Notes: generated by a model not told the origin, from the letters alone. Positions 1 through 6,864 are shown, numbered from the stretch's first letter. The stretch: 8,692 nucleotides of DNA from Sulfurimonas sp. (GCA_022712845.1 JAFLJV010000166.1:1-8692), one strand, 5' to 3'. Numbers and translations are program-made.

Positions 1-875
<875 letters not shown>

Positions 876-877
876 TT

Positions 878-1171
878 TTACATCTCCTCTTCTGTAAAGC
901 CAAAATCCTCTTCAGGGTTGCCTTTTTGTGCTTCTAATATGTCATCAATAAGTTCTTTACACTCATCATCTTCAATATCACCACTTTGAATATCCTCTAG
1001 TACATCTTGTAAATCTGCTTTAAATTCACGAAGCTCTTCTATCTCTTCTTTTGCATCTTCAGTAGCATCTTTAGAGTCTGCTATCTCTTCAAATATTTCA
1101 TCCAACCTCTCATCAAGATCGGGAATAACATTTTTTGTAATTAGTTTTTCTAATTCTTGTGCATGAGACAT
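878..1171 (-). CDS. Conserved-type acidic alpha-helical protein of unknown function
   Basis: I do not recognise a named family for this 97-aa protein. It is extremely acidic (37 of 97 residues are Asp or Glu) and has heptad-like spacing through about residues 5-60 (LEKLITKNVIPDLDERLDEI, then EEIEELREFKADLQDVLEDI), suggesting a helical hairpin or coiled coil. The C-terminus EEDFGFTEEEM is also acidic. There is no signal peptide or membrane segment. Start ATG 1171 is preceded by AAGGAAGC at good spacing, and a TATAAT box lies about 40 nt upstream on the minus strand. It is the first gene of the operon with the PPOX flavoprotein and adk. The function is unknown; a small protein-interaction or chaperone-like role would be a guess. 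Confidence 0.82.
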   Translation of the reverse strand: MSHAQELEKLITKNVIPDLDERLDEIFEEIADSKDATEDAKEEIEELREFKADLQDVLEDIQSGDIEDDECKELIDDILEAQKGNPEEDFGFTEEEM

Positions 1172-1190
1172 ATTTAGCTTCCTTAAATAA

Positions 1191-1203
1191 TTTACAATAT
1201 AAT
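1191..1203 (+). promoter_or_regulatory. Candidate -10 region for the CinA-like gene
   Basis: The plus strand carries TTTACAATATAAT, with TATAAT at 1198-1203, 29 nt before ATG 1233. It faces away from the minus-strand -10 at 1212-1217, so two divergent promoters overlap in a 61-bp gap. Confidence 0.5.
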
Positions 1204-1211
1204 ACTAAAAA

Positions 1212-1217
1212 ATTATA
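1212..1217 (-). promoter_or_regulatory. Candidate -10 box for the acidic protein-PPOX-adk operon
   Basis: On the minus strand this reads TATAAT, about 40 nt before ATG 1171, inside the divergent intergenic region. No clear -35 is seen, as is usual for housekeeping promoters of Campylobacterota. The expected transcript start is around 1205. Confidence 0.5.
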
Positions 1218-1232
1218 AACTAGCGGGTAAAA

Positions 1233-1973
1233 ATGAACTTTTATGCACTTATAATTGGTTCTGAAATATTAAATGGACGCAGAATTGATGGACATTTTGA
1301 ATTTTTAAAAAAAGAACTTGGTAAATATGGTCATGAACTTACAGCATCTTTTATCATTAGAGATGACAAAGAACTGATGATAAAAGCTTATAATCTTATA
1401 CGAAGTGATGAAAATTCTATACTATTTTCATTTGGTGGTATTGGCTCAACTCCTGATGATTTAACAAGAGCAGTTGCGGCTGAAGTGTTTACTTCTAAAG
1501 AACTAATTAGACATAAAACATTTGAAAAAGATATCATAGATAGATTTGGCGAAAAAGCTTATCCGCATAGAATTCATATGTCAGATTTACCTGACGGTTC
1601 AGACCTGTTATTTAATCCCATAAACAATACGTCTGGATTTTATCTACAAAATAGATACTTTTTCACTCCAGGGTTTCCTGAGATGTCACACCCAATGATA
1701 AGCTCTGTAATAAAGAAATTTTTTAATCAAAAAATTCAAAAACATAGACTTACATTAATAGCTCAAACTAGTGAAGATTCTCTTATCCCTATAATGAAAC
1801 AGATTCCAAAAGAGATTGAATTATCATCACTTCCAATGCTCTCAAATACAAAAAATTCAAAAGTAACCGTTGAAATATCACTATCTGGACATAAAAAATC
1901 AGACGTTCAAATGTACTTTAACCTATTTATAAATCACTTAAGTGAACAAAACACACCTTTTAACTTAATTTAA
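1233..1973 (+). CDS. Stand-alone MoCF/CinA N-terminal-type domain protein (COG1058-like)
   Basis: The 246-aa protein has the molybdopterin-binding (MoCF) fold signature as used in CinA: IGSEILNGRRIDGH (residues 8-21), the strongly diagnostic GGIGSTPDDLTRA (68-80), NPINNTSGFYL (128-138) and FTPGFPEM (144-151, compare PGVPxEM in CinA). The C-terminal nicotinamide-nucleotide amidase domain of full CinA (total about 400+ aa) is absent; residues 165-246 form a small C-terminal region instead. In related proteins the CinA N-terminal domain has been linked to ADP-ribose or dinucleotide pyrophosphatase activity, so a nucleotide hydrolase role is more likely than molybdenum cofactor synthesis (inference). 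It is cytoplasmic. Its own promoter lies in the gap to the divergent operon. The ribosome binding site is poor (GCGGGT), but no better start exists. Confidence 0.87.
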   Translation: MNFYALIIGSEILNGRRIDGHFEFLKKELGKYGHELTASFIIRDDKELMIKAYNLIRSDENSILFSFGGIGSTPDDLTRAVAAEVFTSKELIRHKTFEKDIIDRFGEKAYPHRIHMSDLPDGSDLLFNPINNTSGFYLQNRYFFTPGFPEMSHPMISSVIKKFFNQKIQKHRLTLIAQTSEDSLIPIMKQIPKEIELSSLPMLSNTKNSKVTVEISLSGHKKSDVQMYFNLFINHLSEQNTPFNLI

Positions 1974-1994
1974 TTTTATACCTGTCGATATGCT

Positions 1995-2103
1995 AAAAAC
2001 AAGGAATTGTATTAGCTTGAGTATTGGTATTATTATTGCTTATAACAAGTAAAAACCAAGGAATTATATTATGTTAGTTTGGTTATTGGTATTATTATTG
2101 CTT
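1995..2103 (+). repeat. Imperfect tandem duplication of the small membrane-protein gene's 5' end
   Basis: Copy 1 (about 1995-2041) and copy 2 (about 2051-2103) both run AAAAAC, AAGGAATT, then end in the same 20-nt stretch (2022-2041 and 2084-2103). Between these anchors copy 2 carries the ATG and codons 2-4 of the 41-aa gene, while copy 1 has lost the ATG and about 6 bp. Copy 1 therefore looks like a decayed duplicate of the ribosome binding site and start region. The identity is visible by eye; the direction of events is inference. Confidence 0.75.
2017..2046 (+). promoter_or_regulatory. Possible sigma-70-type promoter for the 2071-3044 cassette
   Basis: TTGAGT (2017-2022) and TATAAC (2041-2046) are separated by 18 bp, with a predicted transcript start near 2053, just before the ribosome binding site at 2058. 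It sits mostly inside repeat copy 1. The match is moderate and other AT-rich boxes are nearby. Confidence 0.3.
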
Positions 2104-2196
2104 TTTGCATTGATATATATTGTTTATCATTACGTTTGTTGTAAAGAAAAACAAAAAGATATTGATGCAAGCTATTTCTATAAATTTAAAATTTAA
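2071..2196 (+). CDS. 41-aa single-span small membrane protein
   Basis: This short gene encodes MLVWLLVLLLLFALIYIVYH followed by YVCC and a charged tail KEKQKDIDASYFYKFKI. Residues 2-19 are a continuous hydrophobic segment able to cross the membrane. The paired cysteines 23-24 sit at its end and the basic tail (KEKQK) suggests an N-out/C-in topology. Support for translation: AAGGAA (2058-2063) lies 7 nt before the ATG, the frame ends 9 nt before the next gene, and its stop TAA overlaps that gene's ribosome binding site (TAAGAGG). I recognise no family. It could be a toxin-like or regulatory membrane peptide, or a CcoQ-like accessory subunit, but nothing in the context favours a respiratory role. 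The coding call is fairly good; the function is unknown. Confidence 0.68.
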   Translation: MLVWLLVLLLLFALIYIVYHYVCCKEKQKDIDASYFYKFKI

Positions 2197-2205
2197 GAGG
2201 CTAAA

Positions 2206-2844
2206 ATGGGCAATAATAGAAACAATTATGCTTTTAAGGGTCATAGGGCGTTATTAGGTAGTAGATTTGTTACTTATGCTGAGTTAGAACTTCCATTAAG
2301 ATATGACTTACATAGTGAATCTGATAATGGGTTTGACTGGGGTCATGCAGGACCTAGCTCAAAACAACTAGCCTTTTCAATATTATTTCAACTTAGCAAC
2401 CAAGAATTTGCTCAAGAAAACTTTCTAAGCTTTACAGATGATATAGTAGCAAAACTAAATACAAGGGACTGGATTTTACCTGCTGCTGATGTAGTAAACT
2501 GGATAAGAGAGCATAGTGACGTAGAGATAGAAGAGGAAAAGTCATATGAGCCTCAAAACAGATCACTACTTCAAGCACAAAAAAATATAAGAAAATCAAA
2601 ATCAAAATCAAAATCAAAACCAAAAATAAATGTAGTTAAAGAAGTTTGTAATGAGTTGCATATTACACAAAAAAATCTTGCAAAAATTTTAGAAATTCCA
2701 GAAGGAACTGTTAGTAGTTGGGCAGTTAAAAATGAGATACCAAGACTTGGTAAAAAAGCTATCGAGTTTTATATAGAAAAACAAAAAAAACAACATATCA
2801 TAGATAGTTATAAAAGTTTTGTTAAATTACTAAATGTTTCCTAA
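2206..2844 (+). CDS. DUF6166-like domain fused to a C-terminal helix-turn-helix
   Basis: The 212-aa protein has two parts. Residues about 10-101 resemble DUF6166 (FKGHRALLGSR, the polar SESDNGFDWGHAGPSSKQLA and a final WILPAADVVNWI), a domain of unknown function often seen in phage, plasmid and accessory regions. A low-complexity basic linker (KSKSKSKSKPK, 130-140) follows. Residues about 143-192 form an Xre/CI-like helix-turn-helix: VCNELHITQKNLAKILEI then PEGTVSSWAVKNEIPRLGKKAIEFY. This suggests a DNA-binding regulator with an N-terminal sensing or partner domain (inference). It starts 9 nt after the 41-aa membrane-protein gene and ends 8 nt before the ribbon-helix-helix gene. It is rich in Lys and Asn, like its neighbours, so base use does not by itself show recent transfer. 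Confidence 0.8.
   Translation: MGNNRNNYAFKGHRALLGSRFVTYAELELPLRYDLHSESDNGFDWGHAGPSSKQLAFSILFQLSNQEFAQENFLSFTDDIVAKLNTRDWILPAADVVNWIREHSDVEIEEEKSYEPQNRSLLQAQKNIRKSKSKSKSKPKINVVKEVCNELHITQKNLAKILEIPEGTVSSWAVKNEIPRLGKKAIEFYIEKQKKQHIIDSYKSFVKLLNVS
2592..2621 (+). repeat. In-frame AAAATC hexamer repeat encoding a Lys-Ser linker
   Basis: Four perfect AAAATC units (2592-2615) are followed by one variant, AAAACC (2616-2621). Each unit is two codons, so gain or loss by slippage would change linker length between the DUF6166-like and HTH parts without breaking the frame. Confidence 0.85.
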
Positions 2845-2852
2845 GGCAATAG

Positions 2853-3044
2853 ATGAAACCAAAAGATGATATAACAAGAAGTTTACTTATAGATAGAAGA
2901 ACTTGGGATGATGCTATGAAGTACTCTAGAAACAGATATAAGATGAGCCTTAGTAAAGTTATAGAGGCTCTCCTTCAAGAGTGGCTAACTAAAGAAAAAA
3001 GAAAGCCTCTTGATAATGAAAGACAGGGTAAATTTTTCGATTAA
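2853..3044 (+). CDS. Small ribbon-helix-helix-like DNA-binding protein
   Basis: The 63-aa protein has the layout of the MetJ/Arc ribbon-helix-helix fold: a short strand ITRSLLI (residues 7-13), helix A RRTWDDAMKYSRNR (15-28), a turn and MSLSKVIEALLQEWL (31-45) as helix B, then a basic tail. Such proteins bind DNA as dimers and often autoregulate, for example as antitoxins or plasmid regulators. No toxin partner of a known family is adjacent. The ribosome binding site TAAGG overlaps the stop codon of the HTH gene 8 nt upstream, so the two are translationally linked. The fold call is from pattern only; its role, probably as a co-regulator within this cassette, is inference. Confidence 0.72.
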   Translation: MKPKDDITRSLLIDRRTWDDAMKYSRNRYKMSLSKVIEALLQEWLTKEKRKPLDNERQGKFFD

Positions 3045-3057
3045 AATCTATTTGCCC
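3026..3057 (+). terminator. Possible hairpin across the convergent gene ends
   Basis: GGGTAAAT (3026-3033) can pair with ATTTGCCC (3050-3057), with one G-U pair on the plus strand, and an inner TTTT/AAAA pairing. It spans both stop codons of the convergent genes, which are only 3 nt apart. No U-tract follows, so termination strength is uncertain. Confidence 0.3.
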
Positions 3058-3407
3058 GTGTAATTAGCTCCTGTCACTTCACCATATAGGTCTACAAAAA
3101 CATATATAACCTGTTTTTTTGTATTTTTTACTTTATCATTTTTAAAACTAAAAACCCACTCCATATCATGACCAAATTTTTTCTTTTTTACATTTATTAG
3201 AGAAGCTTTTGTCCAACTTTTTTCTATTTTGTTGGCTTTTATAAGCTTGTTGATTTTTTTAGTTGCTTCTTTGTTTGCAGCTGCCTTAGTTACCTCTTTT
3301 TTATCATGTGAGTGACTATGCCCATCATGATTTCCACTTGCATTTAGTGGATTAAAGTTAAAAGCTAATGCTAAAACTATAAGTGATGTTTTTATTAATT
3401 TATTCAT
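3048..3407 (-). CDS. Periplasmic His-rich DUF6488-like protein
   Basis: With the start at ATG 3407 the product is 119 aa. This start has AAAGGAA 6 nt upstream, right after the preceding stop; an earlier ATG at 3428 would overlap HupE and lacks such a site. Residues 1-23 form a signal peptide (MNKLIKTSLIVLALAFNFNP, cleavage likely after LNA). A His cluster NHDGHSHSHD (26-35) follows, then a Lys-rich helical stretch and a C-terminal domain with EWVFSFKN (83-90), VIYVFVDLYGE (100-110) and the end ANYTGK, characteristic of DUF6488-type small secreted proteins. The His cluster suggests metal binding. It starts 10 nt after the HupE-like gene, so a joint role in metal handling is likely (inference). 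The function is not established. Confidence 0.78.
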   Translation of the reverse strand: MNKLIKTSLIVLALAFNFNPLNASGNHDGHSHSHDKKEVTKAAANKEATKKINKLIKANKIEKSWTKASLINVKKKKFGHDMEWVFSFKNDKVKNTKKQVIYVFVDLYGEVTGANYTGK

Positions 3408-3417
3408 TTTTTTCCTT

Positions 3418-4191
3418 TTATAATTCATCGTGAGAATAACTACTCTCTTTTTCTGCTTCCATATCTAAGTGTATATGATGATGGGCATCCGAATTAAATC
3501 CAAACTCTTCTTCTTGAGTCATATGTAAATACCCATGCAATTGCATCAACAGTAACATAAAACCAGCAAACATTAATGCATGATTTGTAATCTTACTAAA
3601 TTTAACAAATGATGATAATTTTCTCCATTGTTTTAACACTATAAGCATAAAAGCAAGAGCAATAATTTGCCCTAATTCAACACCAATATTAAATGAAATT
3701 ATTTTCATAAACATATCAAAATTTTGTTCACCTAGAGGTAACTGTTGAAGTCTTGTTGATAATCCAAAGCCATGAATCAATCCAAAAATAAGAACCATTA
3801 ACATTAAGTTTGGAGATTTAATTCCAAGATAGTTCTGAAATCCTTTATTGTTATCAAAAGCTTTATAGATAACACTTAGAGCAATTACAGCATCAACAAG
3901 GTAATGATTTGCTGTTATACTCATAAATGTAGCAAAAGTTAGAGTTATACTGTGTCCAATTGTAAAAATAGTTACAAACTTTATAATATCTCTAGTTGTT
4001 GTTAAAAAGAAAATAACACCAAAAAGAAATAGTAAATGATCATAGCCACTCAACATATGTGTAGCACCGAGCCATATATAACGCATATTTCCGCCATCTA
4101 TCATAGCTTGAATATCTTCTTGAGAGATACCATGTGCAAAAGTTATATTAGAAAATGCAAATAGTGATAAAAATATAAAAATAGTTTTCAT
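3418..4191 (-). CDS. HupE/UreJ-family membrane protein, putative metal permease
   Basis: The 257-aa protein starts with a signal-like segment ending NITFA, so the mature chain would begin with His20-Gly. It then has about six membrane segments. Family marks are the HX5DH motif (H45 to D51-H52, in GATHMLSGYDHLLFLFG), FTIGHSITLTFAT (76-88), IALSVIYKAFDN (103-114), FGLIHGFGLS (136-145) and FNIGVELGQ (167-175). HupE/UreJ proteins are thought to move nickel or a similar metal; HX5DH is the conserved metal motif. A His- and acid-rich tail, DAHHHIHLDMEAEKE (235-249), adds possible metal ligands. No hydrogenase or urease genes are in view, so the metal is unknown. The ribosome binding site is TAAGGAG. 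It lies between the ankyrin gene (11 nt) and the DUF6488-like gene (10 nt) in one operon. Confidence 0.9.
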   Translation of the reverse strand: MKTIFIFLSLFAFSNITFAHGISQEDIQAMIDGGNMRYIWLGATHMLSGYDHLLFLFGVIFFLTTTRDIIKFVTIFTIGHSITLTFATFMSITANHYLVDAVIALSVIYKAFDNNKGFQNYLGIKSPNLMLMVLIFGLIHGFGLSTRLQQLPLGEQNFDMFMKIISFNIGVELGQIIALAFMLIVLKQWRKLSSFVKFSKITNHALMFAGFMLLLMQLHGYLHMTQEEEFGFNSDAHHHIHLDMEAEKESSYSHDEL

Positions 4192-4202
4192 TTAACTCCT
4201 TA

Positions 4203-4709
4203 TTATCTATCATAGTTAGTATTTTTTGGTAATGATGTATCATACTCAAGTAGCTTTAATATACTTTTTTTATTCATCTTTCTTGCAAAATCTGTAACAC
4301 TTATACCTTTTGTATCAACAGCTTCTTTATCTGCTCCATTTTCTATAAGTAGTTTTGCAATATCTACTCTTCCGTAACACGCAGCAGCCATTAATGGAGT
4401 AAACCTACTTCTTCTATTTGTTTGATTAACATCTTTCCCATTATCTATAAGATGTTTTACTATGCAAAGATTATCATACGTGATAGCCATTTCAAAAATA
4501 CTAACACCCTCTTCATCAAAATCATATATATCAGCACCGCTTTCTACAAGTAACATAATTAAATCATCATCACACATTGATCTAAGAGCATATGCTAAAA
4601 CAGATTCTTCATTTTCACTACTAACGTCATTTATATCTGCACCATCTTTTATATACTTCTTAACACCAATATAGTTATTATTTTTTAAAAGTTCTATCCA
4701 TTTATTCAT
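4203..4709 (-). CDS. Ankyrin-repeat protein
   Basis: The 168-aa protein consists almost wholly of ankyrin repeats: a cap WIELLKNNNYIGVKKYIKDG then ADIND (4-28), repeats at about 34-66 (LIMLLVESGADIY), 68-98 (LCIVKHLIDNGKDVN), the best-conserved one at 102-134 (FTPLMAAACYGRVDIAKLLI, ENGADKEAVD) and a C-terminal cap with SVTDFARKMNKKSILKLLEY. No signal peptide is seen, so it is probably cytoplasmic and a protein-binding partner. It is the first gene of the minus-strand operon with the HupE-like and DUF6488-like genes. ATG 4709 lacks a ribosome binding site, and a TATATA box lies about 10 nt upstream, so the message may be nearly leaderless (inference). The link to metal handling is by operon position only. 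Confidence 0.87.
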   Translation of the reverse strand: MNKWIELLKNNNYIGVKKYIKDGADINDVSSENEESVLAYALRSMCDDDLIMLLVESGADIYDFDEEGVSIFEMAITYDNLCIVKHLIDNGKDVNQTNRRSRFTPLMAAACYGRVDIAKLLIENGADKEAVDTKGISVTDFARKMNKKSILKLLEYDTSLPKNTNYDR

Positions 4710-4718
4710 GGATGTAAG

Positions 4719-4724
4719 TATATA
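4719..4724 (-). promoter_or_regulatory. Possible -10 box of the ankyrin-HupE-DUF6488 operon
   Basis: TATATA on the minus strand is followed by ATG only about 10 nt later, which would give a leaderless or very short-leader transcript. The surroundings are AT-rich, so chance matches are likely. Confidence 0.25.
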
Positions 4725-4750
4725 TAAATTTTTATTAGTAATCTTTTATG

Positions 4751-4756
4751 TATAAT
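4751..4756 (+). promoter_or_regulatory. Candidate -10 box of dapD
   Basis: A perfect TATAAT lies 31 nt before ATG 4787. It overlaps the earlier in-frame ATG at 4748, so that codon would lie upstream of the transcript start. This decides for the 4787 start. Confidence 0.55.
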
Positions 4757-4786
4757 TGCATTAATAAATTACTAAAGAGAGAATTA

Positions 4787-5986
4787 ATGGAAATAATTGA
4801 AACAACAGATGCTTTTAAAGCACTTATACAAAACATAAAATCAACTACAACTGGATACAAAGACCCTTTAGCTTTTGGTATATGTAGAGTAGATTTAGGT
4901 CAAATAAATATTGAAAAAACGATTCAAGCAACTTACCCACTTATAAACTGGAATGAAAACTTTGGTAGTGCTGCTATTTTTATTAATGCACTTGGGGAAC
5001 AAGGTGTTGAAATAAATTTTAACGAGAGTGAAGTTGTATGTACTATAAATGCTGAATTTCTTAAAAATTGTTTGAATGCTTTTTCTCCATATGCTGATGA
5101 AGCTTTTGGTGATGCTCATAAAAATATTCAAATAGTATCTGCTCTTTATAACCAAATCATGGGCAATGGTTCTTTAGAGGGTGAGTTTAAAGTAACATTT
5201 GTTTTTGAAGACACAGCAGTAAAAAGTGTTGAAGCAAGTTACTTAAAATTATATGCTATCTCTCAAGCAAAAGTTGAATTAAGAAGCATAAATCTTAATG
5301 GTGCATTTGGTGTTTTACCAAATCTTGCATGGTCAAATGGTCAACCAATCGAACTTGACTACCTTAGAGAGTTTGAAATAGAGTTAAAACTAGCAAATGA
5401 ATACCCTCATGTTGATTTTGTAGATAAGTTTCCAAGACTGTTACAACATATCATTCCTCAAGATAACACTCGTATCCTAGATACTTCAAAAGTAAGATTT
5501 GGTGCTCAACTTGCAGCTGGAACAACTGTAATGCCAGGTGCTTCATATATTAACTTTAATGCTGGTACAACTGGTGCTGTTATGGTCGAAGGTCGTATCT
5601 CATCTTCTGCTATTGTTGGTGATGGCTCAGATGTTGGTGGTGGTGCTTCTATCTTAGGTGTACTAAGTGGAACTGATGGTAACCCTATCTCTGTTGGTAA
5701 AAACTCACTTCTAGGTGCTAACTCTACATGTGGTATTCCCCTAGGTGATGGATGTATTATTGATGCTGGTTTAGCAATACTTGAAGGAACTAAAATTGGA
5801 ATCTACCCTGAAGAGATTTCAAGAATTCAAGAAGTAAATAAAAACTTAACTATGGATGGTGAAATTTTTAAAGGTAAAGATTTATCTGGATTAAATGGCA
5901 TTCACTTTAGACAAAACTCTATGACAGGTGAAATCGTAGCTTCTCGCTCAACTAGAGAGATTAAGCTTAACGCTGAATTACACTAA
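4787..5986 (+). CDS. dapD: 2,3,4,5-tetrahydropyridine-2,6-dicarboxylate N-succinyltransferase
   Basis: DapD transfers succinyl from succinyl-CoA to tetrahydrodipicolinate in the succinylase branch of lysine and diaminopimelate synthesis (cytoplasmic, trimer). The start at 4787 gives 399 aa, close to the long Campylobacterota form (about 390-400 aa) and longer than the roughly 275-aa enterobacterial type. Order: an N-terminal domain (about 1-130), a middle domain (about 135-225), then the left-handed beta-helix with hexapeptide repeats from VRFGAQLAAGTTVMPGASYI (236-255) through MVEGRISSSAIVGDGSDVGG (266-285) and GASILGVLSGTDGNPISVGK (286-305), and a C-terminal part. GAGAG-type ribosome binding sequence AAAGAGAG precedes the ATG. 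It is monocistronic, between a divergent ankyrin operon and a hairpin terminator. Confidence 0.95.
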   Translation: MEIIETTDAFKALIQNIKSTTTGYKDPLAFGICRVDLGQINIEKTIQATYPLINWNENFGSAAIFINALGEQGVEINFNESEVVCTINAEFLKNCLNAFSPYADEAFGDAHKNIQIVSALYNQIMGNGSLEGEFKVTFVFEDTAVKSVEASYLKLYAISQAKVELRSINLNGAFGVLPNLAWSNGQPIELDYLREFEIELKLANEYPHVDFVDKFPRLLQHIIPQDNTRILDTSKVRFGAQLAAGTTVMPGASYINFNAGTTGAVMVEGRISSSAIVGDGSDVGGGASILGVLSGTDGNPISVGKNSLLGANSTCGIPLGDGCIIDAGLAILEGTKIGIYPEEISRIQEVNKNLTMDGEIFKGKDLSGLNGIHFRQNSMTGEIVASRSTREIKLNAELH

Positions 5987-5988
5987 TA

Positions 5989-6007
5989 TCTCAGGCTTTG
6001 CCTGAGA
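5989..6007. terminator. Hairpin between convergent dapD and esterase genes
   Basis: TCTCAGGC and GCCTGAGA form a perfect 8-bp stem around a TTT loop, starting 2 nt after the dapD stop and ending 2 nt before the esterase stop. It is GC-rich against a very AT-rich background. The U-tract is poor on both sides, so it may act as a bidirectional terminator or as a 3' end stabiliser. Confidence 0.65.
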
Positions 6008-6009
6008 GA

Positions 6010-6780
6010 CTATTCTAAACTTTTAAAAAAACTTATTATATCTTTAGTCTGCTCTTTAGGCCAAATATGTCCTCTATCGTGTATGTATGAAAGTAATTTT
6101 TTACCAGTTTTATCTTTATATAGTTTTACACCTTTTTTTATATCTTTTTCCAGTGTCATATCAAATCTATTTATAGCGTACTTAATAGACATTTTTTGTC
6201 TATCAAATTTTATAAGATTATCTTCTTTACCCATGCCCATAAAAACATTATTGAGTCTCACTTGACCTATAAGAGTACCAGCTTGTCCAGCTGAAAATGC
6301 AAAACCTTTAAACATCTCTCCACTTGTAGCCCAAAGTAAGGCTCCAAAACGGGAACCATTTGAGTGACCAACTACAAATATTTTTTTAATATCTATCTTA
6401 TAGTTGTTAAATAAAACTTTTAAAACAGCATCAGTAAATCTTAAATCACGATCACCCATATCACCTGTATTGATTTGCCACCCTGCTCTTTTTCCTTTTG
6501 GGTCATAAGGTGCTGAATTACCTTTTAATCCATCCATATATAGTACTAGTGCTTCAGGCCATTCTTTATGTAAAGCAGTGCCAAGCATATCTTTAGCACT
6601 TCCTCCTCTTCCATGGTATACTAAAACTAAAGGCATAGCAGATATTAAATCTTGTGGCTCACATAAAATAGCGGTTCTCATAGTATTTTCAACATTTAAT
6701 TTTTTATTCATACATTGAGCATTTGATAATGAGGCTAAAACACTTAATGCTAATACAATTTTTAACAATGTTATTTGCAT
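6010..6780 (-). CDS. Secreted PHB-depolymerase/LpqC-like alpha/beta-hydrolase esterase
   Basis: With ATG 6780 as start the product is 256 aa. AAGGAA lies 6 nt upstream of it, whereas an earlier ATG at 6816 lies before the -10 box. Residues 1-21 (MQITLLKIVLALSVLASLSN, then A) are a signal peptide, so the enzyme is periplasmic or secreted. Alpha/beta-hydrolase marks: oxyanion-type HGRGG (56-60), a GW at about 100 (KRAGWQINTGDMGDRD), nucleophile elbow GHSNGS with Ser140, FAFSAGQAG (160-168), a likely acid Asp187 (GMGKEDNL) and His238 (HDRGHIWP). This matches the COG3509-type polyhydroxybutyrate depolymerase/feruloyl esterase-like group. The substrate is not known and at this size a general ester hydrolase is the safer call. 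Confidence 0.85.
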   Translation of the reverse strand: MQITLLKIVLALSVLASLSNAQCMNKKLNVENTMRTAILCEPQDLISAMPLVLVYHGRGGSAKDMLGTALHKEWPEALVLYMDGLKGNSAPYDPKGKRAGWQINTGDMGDRDLRFTDAVLKVLFNNYKIDIKKIFVVGHSNGSRFGALLWATSGEMFKGFAFSAGQAGTLIGQVRLNNVFMGMGKEDNLIKFDRQKMSIKYAINRFDMTLEKDIKKGVKLYKDKTGKKLLSYIHDRGHIWPKEQTKDIISFFKSLE

Positions 6781-6807
6781 TTTTTTCCTTAAAAGTATAT
6801 GGATTGT

Positions 6808-6813
6808 ATTATA
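6808..6813 (-). promoter_or_regulatory. Candidate -10 box of the esterase gene
   Basis: On the minus strand TATAAT lies 27 nt before ATG 6780, with ribosome binding site AAGGAA between them. Confidence 0.5.
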
Positions 6814-6864
6814 CAACTATAAAATTACTTTATATAAATAAACATATTTTTAGCTTTATCTATA

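Noticed and set aside
1990..2052. 20-codon frame starting ATG at 1990 across repeat copy 1
   Set aside because: It has no ribosome binding site before its ATG and its hydrophobic part comes from the repeat read in another frame than the 41-aa gene; probably chance.
2432..2623. Minus-strand frame of 63 codons opposite the DUF6166-like/HTH gene
   Set aside because: Its Leu/Ile-rich product is simply the reverse of AAAATC repeats and Lys codons; no ribosome binding site, and the plus-strand gene is convincing.
4462..4674. Plus-strand frame of 70 codons opposite the ankyrin gene
   Set aside because: Ser/Ile-rich shadow of the ankyrin repeats on the other strand.
4748..4786. Longer N-terminus of DapD from ATG 4748
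   Set aside because: The ATG overlaps the -10 box, lacks a ribosome binding site, and the extra 13 residues do not look like DapD; ATG 4787 is preferred.
4895..5155. Minus-strand frame of 86 codons inside dapD
   Set aside because: It lies wholly within the well-supported DapD coding region and shows no protein-like motifs.
6083..6265. Plus-strand frame of 60 codons opposite the esterase gene
   Set aside because: Phe/Ser-rich shadow of the esterase coding strand, with no ribosome binding site.
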